A DNA stretch of 64,000 nt from Enterobacter cloacae complex sp. ECNIH7 (GCF_002208095.1 NZ_CP017990.1:2170001-2234000); one strand, 5' to 3'. Shown: positions 28,045-38,323, numbered from the stretch's first letter. Notes: a model not told the origin generated them from the sequence alone. Numbers and translations are program-made.

Positions 28045-29559
28045 TTACTGCTGCGGCGCTGCCGGTTCAGCCGGTTCCGGCATCCCCAGCGTCGGCATAC
28101 CAAACATGCCGACGAACTCTTCCAGCGGCATCTTGTCGCCGTTGAGCGTTACCTGGCCGTTGGCGTACTGCAGGCTGGTGGAGATCGTGTTGTTTTCCAC
28201 TTTGGTGATGCGGAACATCTGGCCCATGGCCGCCAGACCTTTCACCTGCTGGTTCGCCAGCTTGCCGGCGTCTTCATCGCCGTAGCCTTCCAGCTTCGCA
28301 ATCTGGGTCATAAACTCGGTCGCCATATCCATCGGGATGGTCAGCTTGCTGTCGAGCGACTTCACGCTGCGATCCACTTCCTGCGCCAGCGTCTGCGGTG
28401 CACCCGTTGCGGTTGCCGGATCTTTCAGGAACAGCGACAGGTTAAAGCTGGTTTCGCCTTTGCTGTTTTTCCAGCTCAGCGGCGCAACGGTGATCACCGG
28501 CTCGCCTTTCAGCAGGACAGGCAGGTTGTTGAACAGTACCGCCATCGCCTGCTGCTGATACACCTCAGGGTTCTGCTGGAGTGCGGCATCGGTCAGCAGC
28601 GCCTGGCTCTCTTTGCTGTATTTCTGGCTAAACTCGTGCCACGCCTGACCGTCGATATTGCCGATCTTCAGCGACAGCTTGCCGGTGCCCAGATCCTGAT
28701 TCTGCACCTTCAGGCTCTTCAGCGTGTAATCCAGCTGCGTGTTGATGCTTTTACCGTCTTTGGAAACGTCGGATTTGCCGTTGACGTCCATGCCTTCCAG
28801 CACGGCCATCTCTTTTCCTTCAACCGCAATGGCTACCTTGTCGAGAGAGAGTTTCTGATCGCCGATACGCTCCTGGAAATCGGTCATTCGGCTGTTGCCG
28901 TCGGCTTTCAGGTTGTTGAAGGTGAGCTGAACCTTTTGGTTATATTCGTTCACGGCATTGACCAGGCCGCTTTCCGCTTCACCCGTCAGGGAGAACACAT
29001 TTCCGTCGCGGTCGGCATCGAGTTTGAAGTGGCCGCCGCTAAAGGCGACTTTCTCATTCTCTTTCTCGTAGTTCAGCGCTTTCAGGGCAATATTGGAACT
29101 CGTGTCACCGGCATAGCTAATTCGGGTATTAATGTCGAAAGGCGATTCATTCTTCGCCAGGTCAAACAGCGGTTTGGTGACGTCGTTATTCACCAGCACG
29201 GTATGAACGGACGCCATCGACGGGATCAGGTTAAAGGACTTCAGCTGCGCCAGCGGCAGCGGACCGTGGCTCACCACCTCATCCAGCACCACGCTCTGGC
29301 CCGGTTTCAGCCAGCCGTTTTCAGCACCGGCAACCGGCTTCACCACCAGCTGCATACGGCTGGTAAACACGCCGCGATGATAATTCTGGTAGCTCAGCTC
29401 AAGGCCCGCCTCCGGCGCGCTGCGCTTAATCTCTCCGTTAGCTTGCGCCACCATCTCAGCCAGACGGCCTTCCAGCTGTTTCCCGGTAAACCAGGAGGCA
29501 CCCGTCCAGACCACGCCTAACGCTACAATCACTCCAACCGCTACGACCGATTTTTTCAT
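28045..29559 (-). CDS. ydgA: YdgA family protein (DUF945)
   Basis: A 504-residue protein with one N-terminal membrane helix (about 5-24) and a large, probably periplasmic, beta-rich DUF945 domain. It ends with a proline/glutamate-rich tail (PEPAEPAAPQQ). Function is unknown; YdgA is reported as an inner-membrane or AsmA-like envelope protein, and the family may take part in lipid transport or envelope maintenance, which I only infer. It follows manA on the same strand, about 100 bp away, as in E. coli. Confidence 0.93.
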   Translation of the reverse strand: MKKSVVAVGVIVALGVVWTGASWFTGKQLEGRLAEMVAQANGEIKRSAPEAGLELSYQNYHRGVFTSRMQLVVKPVAGAENGWLKPGQSVVLDEVVSHGPLPLAQLKSFNLIPSMASVHTVLVNNDVTKPLFDLAKNESPFDINTRISYAGDTSSNIALKALNYEKENEKVAFSGGHFKLDADRDGNVFSLTGEAESGLVNAVNEYNQKVQLTFNNLKADGNSRMTDFQERIGDQKLSLDKVAIAVEGKEMAVLEGMDVNGKSDVSKDGKSINTQLDYTLKSLKVQNQDLGTGKLSLKIGNIDGQAWHEFSQKYSKESQALLTDAALQQNPEVYQQQAMAVLFNNLPVLLKGEPVITVAPLSWKNSKGETSFNLSLFLKDPATATGAPQTLAQEVDRSVKSLDSKLTIPMDMATEFMTQIAKLEGYGDEDAGKLANQQVKGLAAMGQMFRITKVENNTISTSLQYANGQVTLNGDKMPLEEFVGMFGMPTLGMPEPAEPAAPQQ

Positions 29560-29581
29560 TGCGACTATCCCTAAAATGAAA

Positions 29582-29603
29582 CCAGGCGGTAAAAACCGCC
29601 TGG
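29582..29603 (-). terminator. hairpin between manA and ydgA
   Basis: CCAGGCGGT (29582-29590) and ACCGCCTGG (29595-29603), 9-bp perfect stem, A/T loop, followed on the minus strand by TTTCATTTTAG. It may be a partial terminator downstream of manA. Confidence 0.55.
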
Positions 29604-29658
29604 AGATATTAAGCCTGCAACTAGCTTAGCAAGAGTTGTTAAAAAATTCAGTAAGTGC

Positions 29659-30834
29659 TTAAAGCTTATTGAAAACGCGCGCCAGACGACCGGTGCCGCT
29701 TACGCTGACCGGAGACTCATTGGCTGGAACAAATGCTGACTCACCGGGCTTAAGCACCAGACGCTGTTCGCCTTTGCGCAGCGTTGCTTCGCCCTCGGCG
29801 CAGAACAGAATCGCCGCGCTTTCCTGCGCGATGGCGGTTTCGGCCTGGCTCAGGTCGTGCAGGGAGAAAGCAAAATCTTCAACCGGAATCGGGAAGTCCA
29901 GCTCTGCGCCGTTTTTCACCGGCTGAGTCAGCAGCTCCGCGGCAGGTTTCGCCACAAACTTCACGTTGGCAACCAGCTCAGGAATATCGATGTATTTCGG
30001 CGTCAGGCCCGCGCGCAGCACATTATCGGAGTTGGCCATTACCTCCAGCGCCACGCCCTGTAGGTAGGCGTGCGGGGTTTCGGCAAACAGGAACATCGCT
30101 TCGCCCGGGTTCAGCTTCACCACGTTCAGCAGCAGAGGGGAGAACAGGCCGCTGTCGTCCGGGTAGAATTCGGAGATCAGACGGATAGTCTCCCACGGTT
30201 CACCCTGCTGGCTGCCCAGAGCCGCTTTCAGTACCGCCAGCGCGTGGGATTTCTCTTCACCCTGCATATTCAGCAGGCTGGCAAACAGCTGGCTCAGCGC
30301 GTCCGCGTTCGGGTTTTCAAGGAAGTGGGCGATAGCCTTGTGGGCACCCGCGACCGGTTGCAGCAGGGAAACGATCTCTGAAAACTCGCGGAACGCGTTC
30401 ATCGCCAGGAACGGCGTCAGCGCGAACACCAGCTCCGGCTTGTGGTTAGGATCTTTGTAGTTACGCTCGGCGGCGTCCAACGGAATACCCGCCGCGTTCT
30501 CTTTCGCAAAACCGATTTCAGAGGCTTTCTTGTTTGGGTGAACCTGGATGGAGAGCGGCTGGTCGGCGCACAGCACCTTGAACAGGAACGGCAGTTCGCC
30601 GAAGCGATGAGCCACCTTGTCGCCCAGCAGCGCGGCTTTATCGGCATCAATCACGTCACGCAGGCTGCGTACCTGGCCGCTGGCGTCTTCAATTTTTGAG
30701 CTGCTCTTCGGGTGTGCCCCCATCCACAGTTCTGCCATCGGCAGGTTGTTCGGGTTCGCGATACCGTAGAGATCCGTTAACGCAGTTTTACTTCCCCAGG
30801 CGTAGTTTTGCACTGAGTTAATGAGTTTTTGCAT
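29659..30834 (-). CDS. manA: mannose-6-phosphate isomerase ManA
   Basis: Type I zinc phosphomannose isomerase interconverting fructose-6-P and mannose-6-P; 391 residues from ATG 30834 (MQKLINSVQNYAWGS), equal to E. coli. Zinc ligands lie in LSIQVHPNK (Gln and His), in NHKPELVFAL (Glu) and in ETPHAYLQG (His). A start six codons upstream would add non-family residues. It feeds mannose catabolism and, in reverse, GDP-mannose for colanic acid. Confidence 0.97.
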   Translation of the reverse strand: MQKLINSVQNYAWGSKTALTDLYGIANPNNLPMAELWMGAHPKSSSKIEDASGQVRSLRDVIDADKAALLGDKVAHRFGELPFLFKVLCADQPLSIQVHPNKKASEIGFAKENAAGIPLDAAERNYKDPNHKPELVFALTPFLAMNAFREFSEIVSLLQPVAGAHKAIAHFLENPNADALSQLFASLLNMQGEEKSHALAVLKAALGSQQGEPWETIRLISEFYPDDSGLFSPLLLNVVKLNPGEAMFLFAETPHAYLQGVALEVMANSDNVLRAGLTPKYIDIPELVANVKFVAKPAAELLTQPVKNGAELDFPIPVEDFAFSLHDLSQAETAIAQESAAILFCAEGEATLRKGEQRLVLKPGESAFVPANESPVSVSGTGRLARVFNKL

Positions 30835-31033
30835 TATCAAGCCCTGATTCAATTGTGGAATTAACTCCGGGTATTAAAGCAATAAACCTCATGGAAGTAA
30901 CCTGTGGATGTAAAAAGTCGTACTAGTCTCAGTTTTTGTTAAAAAATTGTGTAGGATAAGCTGACTCGCTTTTAAGCCGGGCAGCGGAACATCTGCCCTG
31001 AATAAACAGACCGAAGCAGTAAGTGAGAGACCA

Positions 31034-32680
31034 ATGTCGAATAAACCCTTCCATTATCAGGATCCTTTCCCCCTCAGTAAGGATCGGACCGAGTATTACC
31101 TGTTAACCCGCGATCACGTCTCCGTCTCTGAGTTTGAAGGACAAGAGATCCTTAAGGTGGATCCGCAGGCGCTGACGCTGCTGGCGCAGCACGCTTTCCA
31201 CGACGCCTCGTTTATGCTGCGTCCTGCGCACCAGCAGCAGGTTGCCGATATCCTGAGCGACCCGCAGGCCAGCGAAAACGATAAATACGTTGCCCTGCAG
31301 TTCCTGCGTAACTCAGACATCGCCGCGAAAGGTATTCTGCCTACCTGTCAGGACACCGGCACGGCGATCATCGTCGGTAAAAAAGGCCAGCGCGTCTGGA
31401 CCGGCGGCGGTGACGAAGCGGCCCTGGCGCACGGCGTCTACAACACGTACACCGAAGATAACCTGCGCTATTCGCAAAACGCGGCGCTGGATATGTATAA
31501 AGAGGTCAACACCGGCACCAACCTGCCAGCACAGATCGATCTCTACAGCGTCGACGGTGACGAGTACAAATTCCTCTGCATCGCCAAAGGCGGCGGTTCA
31601 GCCAACAAAACCTATCTCTACCAGGAAACCAAGGCGCTGCTCACCCCGGGCAAGCTGAAGAACTACCTGGTTGAAAAGATGCGCACCCTCGGCACCGCGG
31701 CGTGCCCGCCGTACCATATCGCGTTTGTGATTGGCGGTACGTCGGCGGAAAGCACGCTGAAAACCGTCAAGCTGGCCTCAACCAAATACTACGACGGCCT
31801 GCCTACCGAAGGTAACGAGCACGGCCAGGCGTTCCGCGACGTGCAGCTTGAGCAGGAACTGCTGGAAGAGGCGCGCAATCTGGGCCTCGGCGCGCAGTTT
31901 GGCGGCAAATACTTTGCCCACGACGTGCGCGTGATCCGTCTGCCGCGTCACGGCGCCTCCTGTCCGGTCGGGATGGGCGTGTCCTGCTCTGCGGATCGCA
32001 ACATCAAGGCGAAGATTAACCGCGAAGGCGTGTGGATCGAAAAACTGGAAAACAACCCGGGCAAATACATTCCGGAAGAGCTGCGCAAAGCGGGTGAGGG
32101 TGAAGCGGTTCGCGTTGACCTGAACCGTCCGATGAAAGAGATTCTGGCGCAGCTTTCGCAGTATCCGGTCTCGACCCGTCTCTCCCTGAACGGAACGATC
32201 ATCGTGGGCCGCGACATCGCGCACGCGAAGCTGAAAGAGCGTCTGGACAACGGCGAAGGGCTGCCGCAGTACATTAAAGATCACCCGATCTACTACGCCG
32301 GCCCGGCGAAAACGCCTGAAGGCTACGCGTCCGGCTCGTTAGGCCCAACCACCGCAGGGCGCATGGACTCGTACGTTGACCAGCTGCAGGCCAACGGCGG
32401 CAGCATGATCATGCTCGCGAAAGGCAACCGCAGCCAGCAGGTGACGGACGCCTGCCACAAGCACGGCGGCTTCTACCTCGGCAGCATCGGCGGCCCGGCT
32501 GCGGTTCTGGCGCAGGGCAGCATTAAGAGCCTGGAGTGCGTGGAGTACCCGGAACTGGGTATGGAAGCGATCTGGAAAATTGAAGTGGAAGACTTCCCGG
32601 CGTTTATCCTGGTGGATGACAAAGGCAACGACTTCTTCAAGCAGATCCAGTCGTCCCAGTGTTCGGCGTGCGTGAAGTAA
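31034..32680 (+). CDS. fumA: fumarase A, class I ([4Fe-4S])
   Basis: Aerobic TCA-cycle fumarate hydratase of 548 residues, almost identical to E. coli FumA throughout. The cluster cysteines are C105 in PTCQDTG and those in ACPPYH and SCPVGMG. The C-terminal beta-type domain contains the [11 protein letters not shown] active-site loop. The cluster is oxygen- and superoxide-sensitive, which is why the iron-free FumC is encoded next door. K-12 also has fumB elsewhere, but fumA is the copy next to fumC. A GAGAG precedes the ATG. Confidence 0.96.
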   Translation: MSNKPFHYQDPFPLSKDRTEYYLLTRDHVSVSEFEGQEILKVDPQALTLLAQHAFHDASFMLRPAHQQQVADILSDPQASENDKYVALQFLRNSDIAAKGILPTCQDTGTAIIVGKKGQRVWTGGGDEAALAHGVYNTYTEDNLRYSQNAALDMYKEVNTGTNLPAQIDLYSVDGDEYKFLCIAKGGGSANKTYLYQETKALLTPGKLKNYLVEKMRTLGTAACPPYHIAFVIGGTSAESTLKTVKLASTKYYDGLPTEGNEHGQAFRDVQLEQELLEEARNLGLGAQFGGKYFAHDVRVIRLPRHGASCPVGMGVSCSADRNIKAKINREGVWIEKLENNPGKYIPEELRKAGEGEAVRVDLNRPMKEILAQLSQYPVSTRLSLNGTIIVGRDIAHAKLKERLDNGEGLPQYIKDHPIYYAGPAKTPEGYASGSLGPTTAGRMDSYVDQLQANGGSMIMLAKGNRSQQVTDACHKHGGFYLGSIGGPAAVLAQGSIKSLECVEYPELGMEAIWKIEVEDFPAFILVDDKGNDFFKQIQSSQCSACVK

Positions 32681-32690
32681 TTCTGTAAAT

Positions 32691-32762
32691 TGTCGGGTGG
32701 CGGCTGCGCCTTACCCGGCCTACGAGTCTGGTAGGTCGGGTAAGCGTCAGCGCCACCCGACA
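32691..32762. repeat. BIME: two inverted REP units between fumA and fumC
   Basis: An inverted REP at 32691-32723 (TGTCGGGTGG ... CCCGGCCTAC) faces a second at 32731-32762 (GTAGGTCGGG ... CACCCGACA). The pair starts 11 bp after the fumA stop, so it can fold into the 3' end of the fumA mRNA and separate it from fumC. Confidence 0.9.
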
Positions 32763-32863
32763 TCAAAAAGAGCGCACAAAGCGCCATATCGTTTCTCAGA
32801 AGTCATCAATACTTATCCCTTAAGCATGTGAGCAATCCCTCTTTTGTTATCAAGGAGAAAGTA

Positions 32864-34258
32864 ATGACCACGGTACGCCATGAGAAAGATTCGATGGGCG
32901 CCATCGACGTCCCGGCCGATAAGCTATGGGGCGCGCAAACCCAGCGTTCGCTGGAGCACTTCCGTATTTCGACCGAAAAAATGCCCGTCTCGCTGATTCA
33001 GGCGCTGGCGCTCACCAAACGCGCCGCCGCTAAAGTGAACCAGGATTTAGGCCTGCTGACGGCAGACAAAGCGACCGCCATCATCAACGCCGCCGACGAA
33101 GTGCTGGCGGGTAAGCATCCCGACGAATTCCCCCTCGCCATCTGGCAGACCGGTTCCGGCACCCAGAGCAACATGAACATGAACGAAGTGCTGGCGAACC
33201 GGGCCAGCGAACTGCTGGGCGGCGTGCGCGGCATGGAGCGTAAGGTCCATCCGAACGATGACGTCAACAAAAGCCAGAGTTCTAACGACGTCTTTCCGAC
33301 GGCGATGCACGTGGCGGCGGTCATCGCTATACGCGAGCAGCTTATCCCGCAGCTCAACGTCCTGAAAGCCACGCTCAACGAGAAAGCGCAGGCCTTCCGC
33401 GACATCGTCAAAATTGGCCGTACGCACCTGCAGGACGCCACGCCGCTGACGCTCGGCCAGGAGATTTCCGGCTGGGTGGCGATGCTGGAACATAACCTGA
33501 AGCATATTGATTACAGCCTGCCGCACCTGGCGGAGCTGGCGCTCGGCGGAACGGCGGTCGGGACCGGGTTAAACACCCATCCAGAATACGCGGTGCGCGT
33601 GGCGGAGGAGCTGGCAAACATCACCGGGCAGCCGTTCGTCACGTCGCCCAATAAGTTCGAAGCGCTGGCGACCTGCGATGCGCTGGTCCACACCCACGGC
33701 GCGCTGAAAGGGCTGGCGGCCTCGCTGATGAAAATCGCCAACGACGTGCGCTGGCTGGCCTCGGGTCCGCGCTGCGGCATCGGTGAAATCAGTATTCCGG
33801 AAAACGAGCCGGGCAGCTCCATCATGCCGGGTAAAGTGAACCCGACCCAGTGCGAAGCCATGACCATGCTCTGCTGTCAGGTGTTGGGCAACGACGTGGC
33901 CGTCAACCTGGGCGGTGCGTCCGGCAACTTCGAGCTGAACGTCTATCGTCCGATGGTGATCCATAACGTTCTGCAATCAATTCGTCTGCTGGCGGACGGG
34001 ATGGAGAGCTTTAACGAGCACTGTGCGGTAGGGATTGAGCCGAATCGCGAGCGTATCAGCCAGTTGCTCAATGAATCCCTGATGCTGGTGACGGCGCTGA
34101 ATACCCATATCGGCTACGACAAGGCCGCCGAGATCGCTAAAAAAGCGCACAAAGAGGGGCTGACGCTGAAAGCCTCCGCCCTGGCGCTGGGCTATCTCAC
34201 GGAGGAGGATTTCGATACCTGGGTGCGCCCTGAGGCGATGGTCGGCAGCCTGAAATAG
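32864..34258 (+). CDS. fumC: fumarase C, class II
   Basis: Iron-independent, oxidant-resistant fumarate hydratase of the aspartase/fumarase superfamily; SoxRS-inducible in E. coli. From ATG 32864 ([12 protein letters not shown], with AAGGAG upstream) there are 464 residues, three fewer than E. coli because the C-terminal AGR is absent. The superfamily signature [15 protein letters not shown] holds the catalytic serine loop; [14 protein letters not shown] and the histidine of [10 protein letters not shown] complete the site. The stop codon directly abuts that of tus (34259). Confidence 0.97.
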   Translation: MTTVRHEKDSMGAIDVPADKLWGAQTQRSLEHFRISTEKMPVSLIQALALTKRAAAKVNQDLGLLTADKATAIINAADEVLAGKHPDEFPLAIWQTGSGTQSNMNMNEVLANRASELLGGVRGMERKVHPNDDVNKSQSSNDVFPTAMHVAAVIAIREQLIPQLNVLKATLNEKAQAFRDIVKIGRTHLQDATPLTLGQEISGWVAMLEHNLKHIDYSLPHLAELALGGTAVGTGLNTHPEYAVRVAEELANITGQPFVTSPNKFEALATCDALVHTHGALKGLAASLMKIANDVRWLASGPRCGIGEISIPENEPGSSIMPGKVNPTQCEAMTMLCCQVLGNDVAVNLGGASGNFELNVYRPMVIHNVLQSIRLLADGMESFNEHCAVGIEPNRERISQLLNESLMLVTALNTHIGYDKAAEIAKKAHKEGLTLKASALALGYLTEEDFDTWVRPEAMVGSLK

Positions 34259-35188
34259 TCATCCCGCCACGTACAGGTGCAGCCGCGGAATAATCAGCTG
34301 CAGCGGCTGCGCCTGAGGTCGGTAACGGTGCTGGACATTTTCAGCATCGTAATTCAGCAACTCACCAATATCCGGCACGATAGCTCCCCGCTCGGCATCA
34401 TAGAGCGCAATCAGCGGCGTAGGGCAGGCATGCTGAACCTGTTTTTGCTGGCCGGAATACCAGACGCGGGCGATAGGCTGCACCTTCACCGGGCGCTTTA
34501 TCTTGAGGCGCGCGTCCGCCGGAAGCGAGGCGATGCTGTGGTACTCCTGCTCCAGGCGCTCAACCCACTGCTCGCGCGACCACGGCGCGACGGTGCGCGG
34601 CGTCTTCAGGCTTTTTTCCAGCTGCGCCAGAATTTCATCCCGGGTGAAGTTTTTAATGATGTGCTTATTCGCCCAGCCGAAGCGCAGCGTGGCGGGGTGA
34701 CGCAGTACCGTCAGCGTGCGATAGGCGTTCAGGGTAATTAGCCCCGGAAGCTGACGGTGCACCCATTCAAACCGGGCGGCAGGGGCGAGGCCGGACTCTT
34801 CGGTAACGATCTTTTCAAAGGCCGCTTTCAGGGTGTTGATATGGGTAATCTGGCTTTCCAGCGCGTCGCGCGTTGTCGCATCGGTTTGCAGGCAGATCAC
34901 GCCAGGCAGACGCACGGCGGCCTTACTGCTGCGGTTTTCTGACTGCTGCTGGATAAACAGGCGGCGATAGTGCTTCAGCGCCAGCTCAAGGGCGGCGCTG
35001 CCGATGTGCTGTTCAACCGCGATGGTGTCCAGCGGGTCGTGCTCGGCCCCTTTAGCCACCTCGGGCAGGGTAAAGACGCGCGCGGCCAGCAGGCGGCAGC
35101 TCTGCAAACGTTCGGTCAGGGTCAGGAGCTCGTGTTCTATTTCCCGAAACGTGCTGTTCAGCCGTTCGAGGAGATCGTAGGTCGCCAT
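34259..35188 (-). CDS. tus: DNA replication terminus site-binding protein Tus
   Basis: Monomeric Ter-binding protein that stops replication forks in one direction by blocking DnaB. From ATG 35188 ([10 protein letters not shown]) it has 309 residues, as in E. coli. The conserved [31 protein letters not shown] and [17 protein letters not shown] segments supply the DNA-contacting residues. Divergence is concentrated in the N-terminal 80 residues. A Ter site lies 12-30 bp upstream of the start, which gives autorepression as at E. coli TerB. Its presence places the window in the terminus region. Confidence 0.98.
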   Translation of the reverse strand: MATYDLLERLNSTFREIEHELLTLTERLQSCRLLAARVFTLPEVAKGAEHDPLDTIAVEQHIGSAALELALKHYRRLFIQQQSENRSSKAAVRLPGVICLQTDATTRDALESQITHINTLKAAFEKIVTEESGLAPAARFEWVHRQLPGLITLNAYRTLTVLRHPATLRFGWANKHIIKNFTRDEILAQLEKSLKTPRTVAPWSREQWVERLEQEYHSIASLPADARLKIKRPVKVQPIARVWYSGQQKQVQHACPTPLIALYDAERGAIVPDIGELLNYDAENVQHRYRPQAQPLQLIIPRLHLYVAG

Positions 35189-35200
35189 AAGCACTCTCGT

Positions 35201-35218
35201 TAGTTACAACATACTTAT
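35201..35218 (-). promoter_or_regulatory. Ter site (TerB-type) upstream of tus
   Basis: The minus strand reads ATAAGTATGTTGTAACTA, identical over 18 bases to the E. coli TerB core. The G6/C6 pair that forms the locked complex is at the right-hand (35214) side, so forks arriving from higher coordinates are blocked and forks moving rightward pass. It also overlaps the tus promoter/leader. Confidence 0.93.
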
Positions 35219-35261
35219 CATATAGCACAGCACGCCGGGTCAGGCCAGCGTGCGGTTAAGG

Positions 35262-36560
35262 TCAGGCAGGGACGGGAAGGGCGATGTTATGATACACCGG
35301 CCAGCTAAAGCAGAAGCGCGCGCCGCCGAGCTCGCTCTCTTCGCAATGCACCGTGCCGCCCATCGCCTGCGCGATAGAGTAAACAATCGCCAGCCCCAGG
35401 CCGCATCCGCCAGTGGCGCGATCGCGGCTGGGGTCGAGGCGGACAAACGGTTCAAACACGGTTTCTCGCGCTTCCGGGGCAATCCCCGGACCGTCATCCT
35501 CCACCGTCAGGCTGGCCTGATTGCCCTGCAAATCCAGTCCGATCTGTAGCGTACTTTCGCTGTAGCGCATGGCGTTGTTCATCAGATTGTCCAGCACGCG
35601 CTCCATCAGGCGCATATCGAGCGCGCCGTAATCACCCGGCGTGACGCGCGTTAACAGCGTGCGCTGCGGGTTCACGCTCTGAACGTCATCGATGTGGGTT
35701 TGCAGCCATGCGGGCAGGTCCGGCGTGCTGAGGTTCAGTTCGTTTTGCGGGCGATCGAGGCGCGCGTAGGTCAGCAGCTCCTCAATCAGCGCCTCAAGCT
35801 GGCCGATGTCGCGGTTAAGCGCCTGAGACTCCGCGTCAGTCAGATTCTCGCTCATCTCCAGACGATAGCGCAGGCGAACCAGCGGCGTGCGCAGCTCGTG
35901 CGCAATGCCGTCGATCAGCTGTTTCTTGCTGGCGATAAGGGCATTGATATTATCGGCCATCTGATTAAAGGCCACGCCCAGGCGTTCAAAGCTGGAACCG
36001 CTGTCGAAGTGAATACGCTCGGTAAAGTGCCCCTCGCCAAAACGCTGCGCGGCGGATTCCAGCTTCAGCATGTCCTGCCAGTGCGGGCGCATCCAGATAA
36101 AGACCGGAAACGCGAGCGAAATGGCGATAAAGGCCATCAGCGCCATGTCCAGCAGACGCATCTGGTGGAGATAGTAGAGATAGGGCACCGGCCCGACGGC
36201 CAGCACGTAATGGCTGCGCGGTATGCGCTGGATAAAGGTATATTTCTCATCCAGCGCGACGATGTCCCCGTCGCGCAGACGCTGCATGGCGGGCGGATCC
36301 AGATCGAAATCTTTCAACGGCTCGATGCGTAAATCGAACGACAGATTCAGGTCCAGCTCTTTGAGGGTTTTCGCCCAGTCGTGCGGCGGGATCTCTCTGA
36401 GCTCGCTGCGCATCAGGTAGAGCGAGCTTTTCATCAGATCGTCCAGCGACTGCCTGCCCGCACGTTCGGCGGTGAATTTATAGACCAGCCCGACCAGCAT
36501 GGTCATGACCAGGAAGCAGACAAACAGTAAAAGATAAAACTGCACAAACAGCTTTTTCAT
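35262..36560 (-). CDS. rstB: sensor histidine kinase RstB
   Basis: Inner-membrane kinase of the RstAB two-component system, 432 residues. Membrane helices lie at about 8-28 and 136-156 with a periplasmic sensor domain between; HAMP follows. The DHp domain has phospho-acceptor His221 in IDGIAHELRTPLVRL. The ATP-binding domain has N, G1 (VEDDGPGIAPE) and G2 (GGCGLGLAIV) boxes. RstAB is activated by PhoP and Mg/acid signals in E. coli. Unusually, rstB is separated from rstA by 582 bp containing another small gene; in K-12 they are contiguous. Confidence 0.96.
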   Translation of the reverse strand: MKKLFVQFYLLLFVCFLVMTMLVGLVYKFTAERAGRQSLDDLMKSSLYLMRSELREIPPHDWAKTLKELDLNLSFDLRIEPLKDFDLDPPAMQRLRDGDIVALDEKYTFIQRIPRSHYVLAVGPVPYLYYLHQMRLLDMALMAFIAISLAFPVFIWMRPHWQDMLKLESAAQRFGEGHFTERIHFDSGSSFERLGVAFNQMADNINALIASKKQLIDGIAHELRTPLVRLRYRLEMSENLTDAESQALNRDIGQLEALIEELLTYARLDRPQNELNLSTPDLPAWLQTHIDDVQSVNPQRTLLTRVTPGDYGALDMRLMERVLDNLMNNAMRYSESTLQIGLDLQGNQASLTVEDDGPGIAPEARETVFEPFVRLDPSRDRATGGCGLGLAIVYSIAQAMGGTVHCEESELGGARFCFSWPVYHNIALPVPA

Positions 36561-36635
36561 TGGGTCTCACCGAAAAAACGCTATGTGCAGAATATACATG
36601 AAAACCCTTCGCGTTTTTCACGTCTGTCGCGCGTG

Positions 36636-36896
36636 TTACATGGCTTTCGCGCTGTTTTTTACCTTGGCGATGAGTTTTTCCGTCACGGCCAGGCCTTCTG
36701 CAATGTGCGTATCAATCACATCGGTACCGAATTCGTTAATTAAATCCAGGAGTATTTCGAAAGACTGGATAAGTTCCAACAGGTCAAAAAGCGCTTTTTG
36801 ATCGGAGCGCGAGAGAGAGGCGCGCCTTAGGGCTGCCTGATTAACAATCCACTCGAGATTGGTTTTGATGGCTTCTACCTGATTGTAGCTATACAT
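36636..36896 (-). CDS. hypothetical protein between rstA and rstB
   Basis: I do not recognise this 86-residue protein. It is predicted to be almost wholly helical, without signal peptide or membrane segment: an N-terminal part with SYNQVEAIKTNLEWIVNQAALRR and a second helix pair FDLLELIQSFEILLDLINEFG, then a basic C terminus (EKLIAKVKNSAKAM). Size and composition recall small regulatory or biofilm-modulating proteins, but no motif proves it. The region is more AT-rich than rstA or rstB. It is on the same strand as both, 75 bp upstream of rstB and 246 bp after rstA. No strong ribosome binding site is seen. It could be cotranscribed with rstA and rstB. Confidence 0.68.
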   Translation of the reverse strand: MYSYNQVEAIKTNLEWIVNQAALRRASLSRSDQKALFDLLELIQSFEILLDLINEFGTDVIDTHIAEGLAVTEKLIAKVKNSAKAM

Positions 36897-37142
36897 ATGC
36901 CATAGGCTTAAATCCTCATTTCAAGATTGTATGGGAGAGATATCGTAACGCTTCGCGGTGAAAGCGAGTCTACATGCAGTCGGGGCGAGCTGAAGAAAGG
37001 AGAGTGGGAGACTTAATTATGGAATAGTTCGCGTGCTTAGCAAGTCAATTGTTGCGCAAACGGATAAATAAACGCGCGAAAGAGAGGGCATCGGTGTTTA
37101 ATCCCTTCATTTCGCGCAGGTTATGCTAACCGGATAACGGAG

Positions 37143-37859
37143 TCAGGTTTCCCAGGCGTGCGGGGCAAACAGATAACCCTTGTTACGCACGGTTTTAATG
37201 CGGTAGGGCTCGGTAGCGTTATCCTGCAGCTTTTTGCGCAGACGCGAAATCGCCACGTCAACGCTGCGGTCCATTCCGTCATAGCTCACGCCACGCAGGT
37301 TTTTCAGCAGCGCGTCGCGGTCCATGATTTGCCCGGCGTGCGTTGCCAGCTCCCACAGCAGGTCAAAGTCTGCGGTGGAGAGGGCGATAAGCTCGCCGGA
37401 GAGCAGCACCTGGCGGTTAATAGGGTCGATAGACAGCGTACCGAAGCGCATCGCTTTGTGCGGCGTCAGAGACGGCGCGGGCGCTTCGCGTTCGATGCTG
37501 GCGTGCTGGCGCAAATGCAGGCGCAGGCGGGCAAGCAGGACGGCAGGCGGTGTGGTTTTCAGAATGTAGTCATTTGCGCCCATCTCCAGCGACAAAATGT
37601 GGTTCATATCGCTGTCCAGTGAGGTGAGCAGGACGATAGGGCCCTCCCACCGGGCGCGCAGGTCACGGCAGAGCGTCATGCCGTCTTTGCCTGGCAGCAT
37701 GATATCCAGCAGCACCAGATCCGGGTTTTCACGGACGACCACCTCTTCGGCACGATCGCCGCGAGGTTCAACAATGACGTCCATATCATGTTTACCCAGA
37801 TAGGCGGCGATCAGTTGCCCGACCTCGGGTTCGTCTTCAACATAAACAATCTTATTCAT
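37143..37859 (-). CDS. rstA: response regulator RstA
   Basis: OmpR/PhoB-family response regulator, 238 residues from ATG 37859 (MNKIVYVEDE). The receiver has acidic pocket E9/D10-type residues, the phospho-acceptor Asp52 in LLLDIMLPGKDG, the switch threonine in VLLTSLDS and the conserved lysine in YILKTTPP. The winged-helix domain covers about 135-235 (LDRSV-type recognition: GMDRSVDVAISRLRKKL). A start 12 codons upstream is unlike orthologs. Divergent from ydgC across 128 bp. Confidence 0.97.
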   Translation of the reverse strand: MNKIVYVEDEPEVGQLIAAYLGKHDMDVIVEPRGDRAEEVVVRENPDLVLLDIMLPGKDGMTLCRDLRARWEGPIVLLTSLDSDMNHILSLEMGANDYILKTTPPAVLLARLRLHLRQHASIEREAPAPSLTPHKAMRFGTLSIDPINRQVLLSGELIALSTADFDLLWELATHAGQIMDRDALLKNLRGVSYDGMDRSVDVAISRLRKKLQDNATEPYRIKTVRNKGYLFAPHAWET

Positions 37860-37987
37860 ACAGCGTCTGTTTTCGTGAAAAAAGCCAACATACACCGCGG
37901 AACCTTAACCTTCCATTAATCTTTCAAAATTAACGCCGGTTCCGTTATTCTGGCTCTTAATGTTATTTGATTGTTATAGGAAAAAGT

Positions 37988-38323
37988 ATGGGGCTGGCGA
38001 TCAAAGCCGCGCTGGGCGCGCTGGTGGTGTTAATGATTGGCATTCTGGCAAAAACGAAAAACTACTACATTGCCGGGCTAATCCCGCTGTTCCCGACCTT
38101 TGCGCTGATTGCCCACTATATCGTGGCTTCTGAGCGGGGCACGGAAGCGTTACGCACAACCATCGTGTTTGGCATGTGGTCTATCATTCCGTATTTTCTC
38201 TACCTGCTTTCGCTGTGGTATTTCACCGGTTTTCTGCGTCTTCCCCTGGCGCTGAGCGGGGCGGTGGTCTGCTGGGGACTCAGCGCCTGGGTGTTAATTT
38301 TCTTCTGGAGCCGCTTTCACTAG
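37988..38323 (+). CDS. ydgC: inner-membrane protein YdgC (GlpM family)
   Basis: Hydrophobic protein of 111 residues with about four membrane helices, close to E. coli YdgC and related to GlpM, a membrane protein linked to alginate production in Pseudomonas; function in enterics unknown. AGGA lies upstream of ATG 37988, and the product starts MGLAIKAALGALVV. Its stop overlaps the folM stop by 4 nt in a convergent arrangement. Confidence 0.93.
   Translation: MGLAIKAALGALVVLMIGILAKTKNYYIAGLIPLFPTFALIAHYIVASERGTEALRTTIVFGMWSIIPYFLYLLSLWYFTGFLRLPLALSGAVVCWGLSAWVLIFFWSRFH

Noticed and set aside
30835..30852. Upstream start for manA (six extra codons)
   Set aside because: The conserved N terminus MQKLINSVQNYAWGS starts at 30834; added residues do not match the family.
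32691..32762. Repeats considered as a CRISPR array
   Set aside because: Only two inverted palindromic units of REP type, no constant direct repeats or spacers, no cas genes in the window.
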